15,976 nt of DNA from JBBDSJ01 sp040905025 (GCA_040905025.1 JBBDSJ010000140.1:1-15976); one strand, 5' to 3'; shown: positions 1 through 7,650, numbered from the stretch's first letter. Numbers and translations are program-made. Notes: generated by a model not told the origin, from the sequence alone.

Positions 1-74
1 CCGGTAAACCAGTCACGTCGCCAGAACCCCTTTTTCATTCAGGCTGTTGGCCCTTGTGGTTTTTATATATTTAT

Positions 75-293
75 GGAAGCTCTGAATAATTCCCTCCTGG
101 AATTATACATCCTTAGCTGCGTAATCAGCACATCCATGTGCTACTTCTCAGAGCACGAAATACGAAAATCACATTTTCGTATTTCCATCCTTAGGTTTGT
201 AACCGCTACATCCCTGTGCCGCAGGAACCTCTGGGCAGTGGCGCATGGATGCGCCGGTTACGAAACCAAAGGACCTAATTAATCAGAGGTTCC
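75..293. mobile_element. MITE-like element with terminal inverted repeats
   Basis: The left end GGAAGCTCTGAATAATT (75-91) matches the reverse complement of the right end (277-293, GGAACCTCTGATTAATT) at 15 of 17 positions. TTAT directly flanks both ends (71-74 and 294-297), which could be a 4-bp target duplication. Inside are several nested inverted repeats: a 13-bp perfect hairpin at 157-185, an imperfect 17-18 bp pair at 189-205 and 254-271, and a 7-bp stem at 240-255. There is no transposase; the only open frame (73-282, plus strand) starts at the left end and looks like chance. Terminal repeats, short length and related copies at 12450, 1510 and 9335 suggest a non-autonomous element moved by a transposase encoded elsewhere, or a structured intergenic repeat. 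The ends loosely recall IS5-type ends, which is unproven. Confidence 0.6.
157..185. repeat. Perfect 13-bp inverted repeat (hairpin)
   Basis: GAAATACGAAAAT (157-169) and ATTTTCGTATTTC (173-185) are exact reverse complements separated by the three bases CAC. It lies inside the element at 75-293. A similar but imperfect hairpin, ACGAAAAATA / TATTTTTTTCGT (12490-12516), sits at the matching place in the related copy upstream of cpaB, so the stem is kept although its bases have changed. Confidence 0.85.
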
Positions 294-546
294 TTATCAA
301 AGCCGGTCGGTGTCAGGACTGGCTGCCCCTTGATAAACCTGAAACTAATCCGGACAAATCCGGAATAAACGTGAAATAAACCCGATTTAAACGTCTTGTA
401 ACCGGATATGTGATGAAATCGGGGTTAATTCAGCTAACTGCATACTACACCGGATATTTCAGTACTGTCTATTTTCAGGTTGCCAATATAACGTTGTGAT
501 TCCATTAATATAATTGTCAACGCGCGCGCCTACTGATTCATCTGCA

Positions 547-1107
547 TTAACGACACAATTTATCCCTGGCCGCTGCTGCCTTGTCCTCCTCGATAGCACG
601 CTCGGAGTCGGTCAAAATTCGAGGCTCACCAGTAGCGGTCTCATCGTAGAGGTAGCGCGAATCCCGGTATATTTGCAGTGTCTTGCGCGCCTGTTCGCAC
701 TCCTGCTGGCGCTTTTTTTCAGCTGCTTCAGCCTCGGCTTTGGCCTTGCGTTCGGCTTCACGTCCTTCGGCAAATTGTTGCAGCAGGCGGTCACGGCGTT
801 CATAGCGATCGCGCAGGCCGGGATCGGGTTCCGGGTTTTGTGACTGTGAAGGTGATAATTCAACCTGCTCGGCTGGCACATCGGCAGCCGGTGGCCTGGC
901 ACCGTAATGTACCTGGCCGTACTCATCGACCCATTTGTAGATTTTGTCAGCGTGGACAGGCGGTGGCCAGAGCAGGCCAGTGGCGATAACCAGCAGGCAT
1001 ACCGGCAGGACTGGATAATGGTAGTTGACAGATAGAAACCGGCCGCCATACAGCAGCGATTTGCAGCAGCACTTACACAGGGAAATGGCCATCCTTGGCA
1101 GCCTCAT
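547..1107 (-). CDS. Exported DUF4124-domain protein
   Basis: A 186-aa protein of unknown function. A hydrophobic stretch at residues 31-47 ending in PPPVHA (cleavage probably after A53) looks like a signal peptide, so the mature protein is probably periplasmic. Directly after it, DKIYKWVDEYGQVHYGARPP (54-73) is the typical start of DUF4124, a small domain common in exported gammaproteobacterial proteins. Residues about 100-145 are strongly charged, rich in Ala, Glu, Lys and Arg, and probably form a coiled coil. The N-terminus is cysteine-rich and unusually long for a signal peptide; Met6 (1092) is an alternative start, with GAGG 9 bases upstream. The gene follows fdxA by 39 bp with no clear terminator between, so the two may be cotranscribed. 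The family is clear; the role is unknown. Confidence 0.8.
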   Translation of the reverse strand: MRLPRMAISLCKCCCKSLLYGGRFLSVNYHYPVLPVCLLVIATGLLWPPPVHADKIYKWVDEYGQVHYGARPPAADVPAEQVELSPSQSQNPEPDPGLRDRYERRDRLLQQFAEGREAERKAKAEAEAAEKKRQQECEQARKTLQIYRDSRYLYDETATGEPRILTDSERAIEEDKAAAARDKLCR

Positions 1108-1146
1108 TACGTACGCACAGGCCGGGCGGTGAGGGTTTTCATCGTA

Positions 1147-1470
1147 TCAGCGTTCCAGATACTGGAGTTTATCCGGCACATCTTTCCACTCATCAGCGTC
1201 TGCCGGCGGATCTTTCATCTCATTGATCACCGGCCAGTCACGCGCTAATTCGGCATTCAGTTCAAGGAAATGCTGTTTGTCTTCCGGTACATCATCTTCG
1301 GACAGGATAGCATCGACCGGGCATTCCGGTTCGCACAATGTGCAATCGATGCATTCATCTGGATCAATTACCAGCATGTTCGGGCCCTCATGGAAGCAGT
1401 CCACCGGGCACACTTCAACACAGTCGGTATATTTACATTTAATGCAGCTGTCAGTGACAACAAAAGTCAT
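1147..1470 (-). CDS. fdxA: 7Fe-8S ferredoxin FdxA
   Basis: A 107-aa ferredoxin closely resembling Azotobacter vinelandii ferredoxin I in length and cysteine pattern. The first motif is C9-x2-C12-x4-C17-x3-C21-P and the second is C40-x2-C43-x2-C46-x3-C50-P. By the known family assignment, C9, C17 and C50 would hold the [3Fe-4S] cluster, and C21, C40, C43 and C46 the [4Fe-4S] cluster; C12 and C25 are the extra cysteines also seen in the Azotobacter protein. It is a soluble one-electron carrier whose partner in this organism cannot be read from the window. The acidic C-terminal half ending in LQYLER is also typical. It lies 217 bp downstream of mutS on the same strand, an arrangement also known in Pseudomonas. 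The gap contains the palindrome at 1510-1542, so fdxA may have its own promoter. Confidence 0.96.
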   Translation of the reverse strand: MTFVVTDSCIKCKYTDCVEVCPVDCFHEGPNMLVIDPDECIDCTLCEPECPVDAILSEDDVPEDKQHFLELNAELARDWPVINEMKDPPADADEWKDVPDKLQYLER

Positions 1471-1509
1471 GGGATGTTCTCAGTCAGTATTTTGTTCTGG
1501 TAATAATAT

Positions 1510-1542
1510 TAGGGAACCTCTGAATAAATCAGAAGTTCCCTA
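1510..1542. repeat. Short palindrome related to the TIR element
   Basis: TAGGGAACCTCTGA (1510-1523) pairs with TCAGAAGTTCCCTA (1529-1542) at 13 of 14 positions, leaving a five-base ATAAA loop. The arms match the ends of the element at 75-293 (GGAACCTCTGA), as if only the two terminal repeats remained. It sits between mutS and fdxA about 40 bases upstream of the fdxA start, so it could also act as a transcription terminator or mRNA stabiliser for mutS, or overlap the fdxA promoter. No T-run long enough for a confident intrinsic terminator follows on the minus strand. Confidence 0.75.
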
Positions 1543-1687
1543 GTTTGCAGGTGCGCACCATATGCGTCCAGACGCAAAACAGCCGCTTTCCATACACCTT
1601 AACCGCTTATGATAACGCGCAAGCCGGAGTTAATGAAGCTTTGTCAGTGACTTTGGCAGGAAATGGGCTGTATCAGTACAGGGAAAA

Positions 1688-4255
1688 TCAATTATTTTGA
1701 GGCGGCAGCATTTTCTTCAAATCGTACATTAGTGCCAGCGCCTCGCGCGGACTCAGTTCATCGGGATTAACAGCGACAAGTGCGGTGTGGAGCGGATCGG
1801 GCTTTGCCTGAAACAAGTCTGCCTGTGGTGCCAGCGCAGTGGCTGCTACCGGCTGACCGGATTCAAGCGCTTCAAGCCGGGCCCGGGCGGCATTGACCAC
1901 CGTAGCCGGAATCCCGGCCAGTAATGCGACCTGCAGGCCATAGCTGCGATCCGCAGGGCCGGGCTCCACAGTGTGTAGAAACACGATCCGATCGTCGTGC
2001 TCAACCGCCTGCAGGTGTACATTCAGCGCCGTGGGTTGTTCCTGCGGCAATGCCGTCATTTCCATATAGTGTGTAGCGAACAGGGTAAATGCACGGCACA
2101 CGCCGGCCAGTTGTGTCGCTGTTGCCCAGGCCAGCGCCAGACCATCAAATGTGCTGGTGCCGCGGCCGACTTCATCGACTAACACCAGGCTTTCAGCCGT
2201 GGCGTTATGCAGGATATTGGCCGTCTCGGTCATCTCCACCATGAACGTTGAACGACCGCCGGCAAGGTCGTCCGCAGCACCGATACGGGTAAATATGCGG
2301 TCTATCGGACCCAGCCGGCAGTAACTGGCCGGCACAAAACTGCCGCAGTGCGCCATGATGACAATCAGGGCTGTCTGCCGCATATAGGTGGATTTCCCAC
2401 CCATATTCGGCCCGGTAATCAGTAACATACGGCGTTGATCATCAAGCTCCAGATCATTTGGCACGAACGCTGCCGCCTGCAGTTGCTCGACCACTGGATG
2501 CCGGCCGGCCTTGATAGTCAGTCCCGGCTCCGGGCTGAATTCCGGCGCTGCCAGGTTGAGGCTGTCGGCGCGTTCGGCAAAGCCGGCAATAACATCCAGT
2601 TCGGCCAGCGCCGTGGCGGCATGCTGTAGCGGCTCCAGGGCTGTCGCGAGTTGATCCAGCAGTGCATTGTAGAGTTCACGTTCACGCAGCAACGCCCGCT
2701 CACGCGCACTCAACACGCGATCTTCATGCTGCTTCAATTCAGTGGTGATGTAGCGTTCACTGGCTTTCAGTGTTTGCCGGCGTTGGTAGTCTGCCGGCAC
2801 ATGGGTCTGGCGGGCACGGCTGATTTCAATGTAGTAGCCGTGGACGCGGTTATAGCCGACCTTGAGATTACTGATACCGGTGCGGTCACGTTCGCGTTGT
2901 TCAAGTTCCTGGATGTAATTGCCGGCGCTATGACTGAGCGCACGCATCTCATCGAGTTCGCTGTCAAAGCCGGTGGCAATCACGCCACCTTCACGCAGGC
3001 TGGTTGCAGGTTCAGCGGCAATCGCCCGGCTGAGCAAATCATGCCAGTGCGGATCGATATTCAATTCAGCATGCAAGCGTTGCAGCAGCGGTGAATCGAT
3101 GTCTGTGAGCTGTATGCAGAGCCCCGGTATGACATTCAACAGATGCAGTAACTGCAGCAAATCGCGTGGCCGTGCTGAACGCAAGCCAATGCGCGCAAGA
3201 ATACGCTCCATATCACCCAGACCATCTAACTCGCCGCGCAGCTCGCTGTAGCGGCGGTCTGTCAGCAGACCGGCAACAGCATGCTGGCGCTCGCGTAACG
3301 TGGTGTGGTCGCGCAGAGGCCGCAGCAACCAGCGCCGCAGGCAGCGGCTGCCCATGGCGGTACGGGTGCTGTCGAGAACCCGCAGCAGCGTGTGCTCGCG
3401 CTGGCCGGCCAGATCCCGGTCCAGTTCCAGATTGCGGCGGCTGACAGCATCCAGCAGCAGACTATCGCCAGGTTGCTCCAGCCGTGGCGGTTGCAAGTGT
3501 GGCAGTTCAGTGCGCTGGGTCTCCTGCAGATATTGCAGTAGCGCGGCGGCGGCAGTCAGTGCCAGTTCGGCAGCGGCACAACCGAAACCGTCAAGATGCT
3601 GGACGCCAAACTGCTCACACAAGCGTTGACTGGCGCTGGCGGAATCGAAGTGCCAATCAGGCCGGTGCTTGCAGGCGGGATGACGTGTAGGCAGTTCGCT
3701 GTGTTCGGCGAGCAGAATCTCGGCCGGCTGGAGCCGTTCAATTTCAGTGGTGAGGTCGTCGGCTTGTGTGAGTTCGGCGAGTATGAAACGACCGCTGGAC
3801 AGTTCGATGCTGGCCAGACCATAGCCGTTATTATCAGTATGTATTGCCAGCAGCAGATTATCGTGCCGGGCATCCAGCAATGCGTCATCGGTCAGCGTGC
3901 CGGGCGTTACAATACGGCTGACCTGGCGCTCGACCGGGCCTTTGCTGCTGGCCGGGTCACCAATCTGATCACAAATCACCACCGATTCACCCAGCCGTAC
4001 CAGCCGTGCCAGATAATTATCGGCGGCATGGATGGGTACCCCGGCCATCGGGATTGGTTCACCGGCCGACTGGCCGCGCCGCGTCAGTGTGATGTCCAGC
4101 AGGCGGGCGACGCGGGCGGCATCGTCGTAAAACAATTCGTAGAAATCGCCCATCTGGAAAAACAACAGCATGTCCGGATACCGGGCCTTGATGGCTAGGT
4201 ATTGCTGCATGACCAGTGTATGGCTGATGGCAGGACTCGTCATGGCCGTTGCCAT
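1688..4255 (-). CDS. mutS: DNA mismatch repair ATPase MutS
   Basis: Full-length MutS of 855 aa, close to the 853 aa of Escherichia coli. The mismatch-reading Phe-x-Glu motif is F38-Y39-E40 within GDFYELFYDDA. Walker A is GPNMGGKST (615-623), Walker B is VLVDE (691-695), followed by GRGTSTFDG, and the FATHY histidine is H729. QADLF (811-815) fits the sliding-clamp binding pentamer, and the last 30 residues resemble the tetramerisation helix region. The protein recognises base mismatches and small loops and recruits MutL in post-replicative repair. The start at 4255 gives the usual N-terminus and lies only 3 bp after the tadE stop, without a clear ribosome binding site, so translation may be coupled to the pilus gene; Met5 (4243) is an alternative. 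In Pseudomonas the mutS neighbourhood is cinA/recA and fdxA; here the upstream neighbour is the Tad locus. Confidence 0.98.
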   Translation of the reverse strand: MATAMTSPAISHTLVMQQYLAIKARYPDMLLFFQMGDFYELFYDDAARVARLLDITLTRRGQSAGEPIPMAGVPIHAADNYLARLVRLGESVVICDQIGDPASSKGPVERQVSRIVTPGTLTDDALLDARHDNLLLAIHTDNNGYGLASIELSSGRFILAELTQADDLTTEIERLQPAEILLAEHSELPTRHPACKHRPDWHFDSASASQRLCEQFGVQHLDGFGCAAAELALTAAAALLQYLQETQRTELPHLQPPRLEQPGDSLLLDAVSRRNLELDRDLAGQREHTLLRVLDSTRTAMGSRCLRRWLLRPLRDHTTLRERQHAVAGLLTDRRYSELRGELDGLGDMERILARIGLRSARPRDLLQLLHLLNVIPGLCIQLTDIDSPLLQRLHAELNIDPHWHDLLSRAIAAEPATSLREGGVIATGFDSELDEMRALSHSAGNYIQELEQRERDRTGISNLKVGYNRVHGYYIEISRARQTHVPADYQRRQTLKASERYITTELKQHEDRVLSARERALLRERELYNALLDQLATALEPLQHAATALAELDVIAGFAERADSLNLAAPEFSPEPGLTIKAGRHPVVEQLQAAAFVPNDLELDDQRRMLLITGPNMGGKSTYMRQTALIVIMAHCGSFVPASYCRLGPIDRIFTRIGAADDLAGGRSTFMVEMTETANILHNATAESLVLVDEVGRGTSTFDGLALAWATATQLAGVCRAFTLFATHYMEMTALPQEQPTALNVHLQAVEHDDRIVFLHTVEPGPADRSYGLQVALLAGIPATVVNAARARLEALESGQPVAATALAPQADLFQAKPDPLHTALVAVNPDELSPREALALMYDLKKMLPPQNN

Positions 4256-4258
4256 GAT

Positions 4259-5014
4259 TTATGGACAGCCGCCCGGACGGGTAGCAGGCGAATGCATACG
4301 GACGATTGCCTGGGCATTGATGGGGAAGCGGTTGTTGGTAAGGCAGGTGCGCTCGATACTGGTGCCGCCTTCATAGGTACCGATACAGTGCGGGCAGATT
4401 TCGCTGGGCGCCTGGGTCATGATGGTGGTCAGCATCCGGTTTATAAATGGCACATGCAGGGGATAGCAGTAAACGACGCGCAGTTTCAGCAGGTTCGCAT
4501 CCTGGATATTCTGATCCCCCTTGACGGTACTGTCGCGGTACATGAGATTGTCATTCGGAATTTCGCAGTTACCATCAACCGCAATGCCGTGTTCGGCAAA
4601 GGAATCAATGTTGGGGTTCAATAACTGGAATTCGGCAAACACCGGATCGCCGCTGCCGTCATCGATGATTTCATCGCGGACAAAATCACGTGCCGCGCCG
4701 GTGCGATCCACGCCGGCGTCTTCGTCAATATCCATATACATGGCCGCCATTGCGCGCGCGAATGCATTCTGCATGGCCGGGATCTGGGCCTTGTTCAGGG
4801 CGCCGGCCCGGGCGGCCTCAAAAGTGGCGTAATTAAGCGTGGTTTTGGCCTGGTAAATCAGGGCAAATTGCAGGGCGCCGAAGACCAGCAGAAACATGAC
4901 CGGCGTAACGATAATGAATTCGACCATGCTCTGGCCGCGCAGGCGGGCACGTCGGGGTACATGACCAGTCCGCATCAGCTGGAGCTGGAGGCCGCTGTTA
5001 TTAGCCTGTTGCAT
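4259..5014 (-). CDS. tadE: TadE-family pseudopilin
   Basis: A 251-aa TadE-like protein. GQSMVEFIIVTPVMFLLVFG (27-46) is the classical TadE start: a type IV prepilin-like site with G27, Q28 as first mature residue and Glu at mature position 5 (E32), then a hydrophobic helix to about residue 55. The known family members are cleaved by the prepilin peptidase TadV and are needed for Flp pilus assembly, probably as minor pilins. The remaining 190 residues are a soluble, presumably periplasmic domain with several cysteines, including CPHC, which could form disulfides. The start at 5014 has AAAGAA just upstream; Met14 (4975) is possible. It follows tadD by 28 bp and ends 3 bp before mutS, making it the last gene of the pilus block. 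This is the most canonical of the three TadE-like proteins in the window. Confidence 0.92.
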   Translation of the reverse strand: MQQANNSGLQLQLMRTGHVPRRARLRGQSMVEFIIVTPVMFLLVFGALQFALIYQAKTTLNYATFEAARAGALNKAQIPAMQNAFARAMAAMYMDIDEDAGVDRTGAARDFVRDEIIDDGSGDPVFAEFQLLNPNIDSFAEHGIAVDGNCEIPNDNLMYRDSTVKGDQNIQDANLLKLRVVYCYPLHVPFINRMLTTIMTQAPSEICPHCIGTYEGGTSIERTCLTNNRFPINAQAIVRMHSPATRPGGCP

Positions 5015-5042
5015 TTCTTTGCCGGGATGTTTGTGCTGTCAA

Positions 5043-5525
5043 TTATTCAGTGACCGGTGTATCCACGCTGGCGTCGAAATCCTGTTCCAGCAATTGGGTG
5101 ACGGCTTCGACCATGAGTTCTGCGCGTCCATGCAGTGGGTCTGTGTTATCAACATTGTTTTGTAGATTCAGAAAACTGTAGGTTGCCTGACGAAGCTGGA
5201 CAACACCCATATTGTGCCAGGCCTTGGCATTTTTCGGATCCCGCACAAGCGCTTCACGATAAGCATTAATCGCAAAATCAGGTTGTTCCTGACGCGCATA
5301 AATATTACCCAGCCGGAACCAGGGATTGGCCTCACGTGGCACCTGCCTGGTCAGTTCCTGGTAGAGTTTTTGTGCTGTCGCCATGTCGCCAGCCGCATAG
5401 GCTTGTTCGGCCTGTTGATTGATTTCCATTGCATTGCCGGTTGCCGGCCGTGGCTGCCCGGTTGTTTCACAGCCCGTTAAAATGAGCAGACTCAGGCCAA
5501 GGGCAAAGAATTGTTTGTACATCAT
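5043..5525 (-). CDS. tadD: TadD-like TPR lipoprotein
   Basis: A 160-aa lipoprotein with tetratricopeptide repeats. From the start at 5525 the signal peptide runs MMYKQFFALGLSLLILTGC; the lipobox is L-T-G-C with Cys19 as the lipidated residue. About three TPR-like helix pairs follow, seen in AEQAYAAGDMATAQKLYQEL, NPWFRLGNIYARQEQPDFAI and NAKAWHNMGVVQL. TadD proteins are required in Tad systems and are thought to help the secretin assemble in the outer membrane, like a pilotin. The frame stays open upstream to 5636, but the start at 5525 is preferred because it gives the lipoprotein signal and overlaps the stop of the DUF192 gene as ATGA, a translational coupling arrangement. Confidence 0.9.
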   Translation of the reverse strand: MMYKQFFALGLSLLILTGCETTGQPRPATGNAMEINQQAEQAYAAGDMATAQKLYQELTRQVPREANPWFRLGNIYARQEQPDFAINAYREALVRDPKNAKAWHNMGVVQLRQATYSFLNLQNNVDNTDPLHGRAELMVEAVTQLLEQDFDASVDTPVTE

Positions 5526-5878
5526 GGTAAAGATTCCCAGCGCAGGGGTAATCCCGGCGACAGTTGCAGTGTGTCCAGACGCCCGGCCGGTAATTCGATA
5601 ACCATGCTGGCACCGGGACAAACAGAAAATCGCCATGGCGCCAGCCGCCGGACAAGTTTTTTGACTTGCCAGTCACGCGACAGGTAAATCAGATCCAGAG
5701 CATAGCGCATACCGAGAGTATGTACCGCTTGGCATTGAGTGATCAGCAGGCCGGCATCTGCTGCCAGTTCGGTTCGGCCGAGCAGACCGCGCATGCGTTC
5801 CAGTGGCGTTTCTGTACGTTGCAACCGGGCAACAATACAGGCACCGGTGTCCACACGCGCTAGACGGCCATGCAACAT
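5522..5878 (-). CDS. DUF192-family protein in the tad operon
   Basis: A 118-aa protein covering the DUF192 domain almost entirely. Recognisable parts are RMRGLLGR (28-35), GLLITQC (43-49), VHTLGMRYALDLIYLS (52-67) and GASMVIELPAG (89-99). The function of DUF192 is not established; members are often small, single-domain, and sometimes exported. No signal peptide is visible here, so a cytoplasmic place is likely. It begins 4 bp after the tadC stop and its own stop overlaps the tadD start (ATGA), so it is translated as part of the pilus operon. DUF192 genes are found near tad genes in other proteobacteria, which suggests a real but undefined link to this machine. Family assignment is firm; role is not. 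Confidence 0.88.
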   Translation of the reverse strand: MLHGRLARVDTGACIVARLQRTETPLERMRGLLGRTELAADAGLLITQCQAVHTLGMRYALDLIYLSRDWQVKKLVRRLAPWRFSVCPGASMVIELPAGRLDTLQLSPGLPLRWESLP

Positions 5879-5882
5879 GAAC

Positions 5883-6776
5883 TCAGAACAGACCCTCGTT
5901 CAGGAACTTCATCGCAATCGGGAAACCGAGGATGATAAAGGTGACCGGGAAAATAAAAATAATCAGTGGTGCCACCAGCTTGACCGGTGCCTCCATTGCA
6001 ATTTTTTCAACGCGCAGGAAACGTTCACTGCGGCGTTGCTCGGACTGGACACGCATGACGGTGGCGAGACTCGATCCCATCCGTTCGGCCTGGATAATCG
6101 CACTGACGAAGCTGGTGATTTCGGTAATATCCAGCCGCCCGGCCATGCGCCGCATGGCTTCCGAACGTGACAGGCCGGAACGCAGGTCGCGCAGCACGAT
6201 GGCAAACTCGTTGCGCAGCGGGCCGCTGGGCGCCTTTTCCATCGCCTGTGCCAGTGCGCCCTGCAGGTTGAGACCGGCTTCCACCGACATCGTAATAAAG
6301 TCGAGATAGACCGGCAGGGTCTTGATGACTTCAATGCGGCGTTTCTTGCGCGTATCCGACAGCCAGATGACCGGGAAGAAATAGCCGAGTAAAACGCCAC
6401 CAAATATATACCAGCCATTGAAGTTATCCAGCGCCAGCATGCAAATGACGACGACTATCGGTACCAGAATCATGCCGACCAGACGCAGGGCGCAGAATTG
6501 TTCGGCGGTCATCAGATAACCGACGCCACTGGTTTCCAGATCGCGTTCGACCTTTTGCAGATACTCGTACGGATACATCGCCGTCAAAAAGTAGGCGAAG
6601 ACCTGTACGAATGGCCAGATCAGTTTTAACAGCGGTGGCAGTGGATCCATGTAGTCACGACTGTCTTCCTCAACCATGCTGCTGATATGCATGCCGAGTA
6701 ATGCCATTGATGTGCCGCTGAGTGCGGCCAGCAGGGCAACCATTGTCAGCATGCTGTTGCCAAGAAAAGCGTTCAT
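5883..6776 (-). CDS. tadC: Tad inner-membrane platform protein TadC
   Basis: A 297-aa type II secretion F-family membrane protein. Hydrophobic segments lie near residues 8-28, 52-67, 94-116, 122-138 and 267-290. The cytoplasmic F domain (about 150-260) shows LPVYLDFITMSVEAG, LRDLRSGLSRSEAMRRMAGR and AIIQAERMGSSLATVMRVQS, which is the TadC/GspF-C pattern. With TadB it forms the platform that couples the TadA motor to pilin insertion and extraction. Its ATG overlaps the tadB stop as ATGA, so the two are translationally coupled, which fits equal dosage of partner proteins. Length and domain layout are normal for TadC. Confidence 0.94.
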   Translation of the reverse strand: MNAFLGNSMLTMVALLAALSGTSMALLGMHISSMVEEDSRDYMDPLPPLLKLIWPFVQVFAYFLTAMYPYEYLQKVERDLETSGVGYLMTAEQFCALRLVGMILVPIVVVICMLALDNFNGWYIFGGVLLGYFFPVIWLSDTRKKRRIEVIKTLPVYLDFITMSVEAGLNLQGALAQAMEKAPSGPLRNEFAIVLRDLRSGLSRSEAMRRMAGRLDITEITSFVSAIIQAERMGSSLATVMRVQSEQRRSERFLRVEKIAMEAPVKLVAPLIIFIFPVTFIILGFPIAMKFLNEGLF

Positions 6777-7645
6777 ATATCAATGCTCACAATCTTGCGA
6801 ATCCAGAGGTAACCCAGTGCCAGCATCGTGACGGAAATACCGAGCACGACCAGACCGATGGTGGTATCAAACATTTTGCCCATGGCTTCCGGTTCAATAA
6901 AATTCAGCAAGACGCCAAGCAGTACCGGCAGCCCGGTCATGACAATACCCTGCAGGCGGCCCTGCGCGGTAAGACTCTGGATCTTGCTGTCCATGGCCTG
7001 TTTCTTGCGCAAGGTATCGGCCAGGGTGTCGAGAATCTCGGCAAGATTGCCGCCGATTTCGCGATTGATGCGTAAGGCCGAACACAGCATTAGAAAATCC
7101 TGTACCGGCAGGCGTTCTTCCATGTTTGTCAGTGACTTTTCAAAGTCAACGCCAATGCGCTGCTCGCGCAAAAATAACTCGAACTCCTGGCCCAAAGGCG
7201 GAGATTGCTCGCGCACGACATTTTCCAGTGCCACGTTCAGGCTGGCACCGGCGCGCATTGCGCCGGAAATCGCCAGCAGGCCGTCCGGCAATTGTTGTTC
7301 AAAACGTTTCAGACGCTTGGCACGCATGACCTTGTAGATGGTCGCCGGGATGATAACCAGTGCCGCGAATACGCCGGCACCGAGAATGAAATTGCCGGTT
7401 GCCAGCCACAGCATCAGTGGTATCAGCAGTACGGCGAACATGTTCATCATGAAAAGCAGATTCGGATCCACGAACATGAACATGTCTTCCATATTGGTGG
7501 ACGCATTTTCAGTAAACGTGGTCTTGTAGGTTTCCCAGAAGCCGCGGAACTTGTTCAGAATGACAAACCCCAACAGCGCGGCGCCGGCAAATACACACAG
7601 CACCGCGAGCAGAAAAGTAGTGTTACCTATCAGTGCGCTCAGCAT
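6773..7645 (-). CDS. tadB: Tad inner-membrane platform protein TadB
   Basis: A 290-aa type II secretion F-family protein. Membrane segments are visible near residues 10-30, 63-83, 86-106, 232-252 and 262-283. The F domain (about 114-230) contains LPDGLLAISGAMRAGASLNV, where Gly133 and Ser135 belong to the conserved AGxSL motif, and SALRINREIGGNLAEILDTL. TadB pairs with TadC beneath the pilus and contacts the hexameric ATPase TadA. It starts 5 bp after the tadA stop and overlaps tadC by 4 bp. The N-terminal half before the F domain, including the Met/Phe-rich stretch at 54-70, is typical in length for TadB. Nothing seems missing. Confidence 0.94.
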   Translation of the reverse strand: MLSALIGNTTFLLAVLCVFAGAALLGFVILNKFRGFWETYKTTFTENASTNMEDMFMFVDPNLLFMMNMFAVLLIPLMLWLATGNFILGAGVFAALVIIPATIYKVMRAKRLKRFEQQLPDGLLAISGAMRAGASLNVALENVVREQSPPLGQEFELFLREQRIGVDFEKSLTNMEERLPVQDFLMLCSALRINREIGGNLAEILDTLADTLRKKQAMDSKIQSLTAQGRLQGIVMTGLPVLLGVLLNFIEPEAMGKMFDTTIGLVVLGISVTMLALGYLWIRKIVSIDI

Positions 7646-7650
7646 GATGG

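Larger units (their letters stand above)
1..546. other. Gene-free intergenic region
   Basis: No believable coding region is present. Bases 75-293 are a structured repeat element described separately. The remainder is fairly AT-rich. It holds an inverted pair TTATCAAAGCC (294-304) against GGCT...TTGATAA (321-336), two close TCCGGA palindromes near 348-363, and a CGCGCGCG run near 521-528. The DUF4124 gene ends at 547 reading toward this region, so its transcription stop should lie here, but I see no GC hairpin followed by a T-run that I would call a terminator. Confidence 0.6.

Noticed and set aside
73..282. Open frame of 69 codons on the plus strand
   Set aside because: It lies wholly within the terminal-inverted-repeat element, crosses its hairpins, and shows no protein-like pattern or ribosome binding site.
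189..293. Possible integron attC-like site, because of nested imperfect inverted repeats
   Set aside because: The core GTTRRRY and RYYYAAC boxes are not present at the arms, and no cassette gene lies beside it.
509..514. TATAAT on the plus strand
   Set aside because: No -35 box at suitable spacing and no plus-strand gene downstream; AT-rich intergenic DNA gives such matches by chance.
3596..4198. 200-codon plus-strand frame opposite mutS
   Set aside because: It overlaps the conserved mutS N-terminal coding region completely and has no recognisable domain.
5526..5636. Upstream extension of the tadD frame
   Set aside because: It overlaps the DUF192 coding region and would bury the lipoprotein signal; the ATGA overlap start at 5525 fits better.
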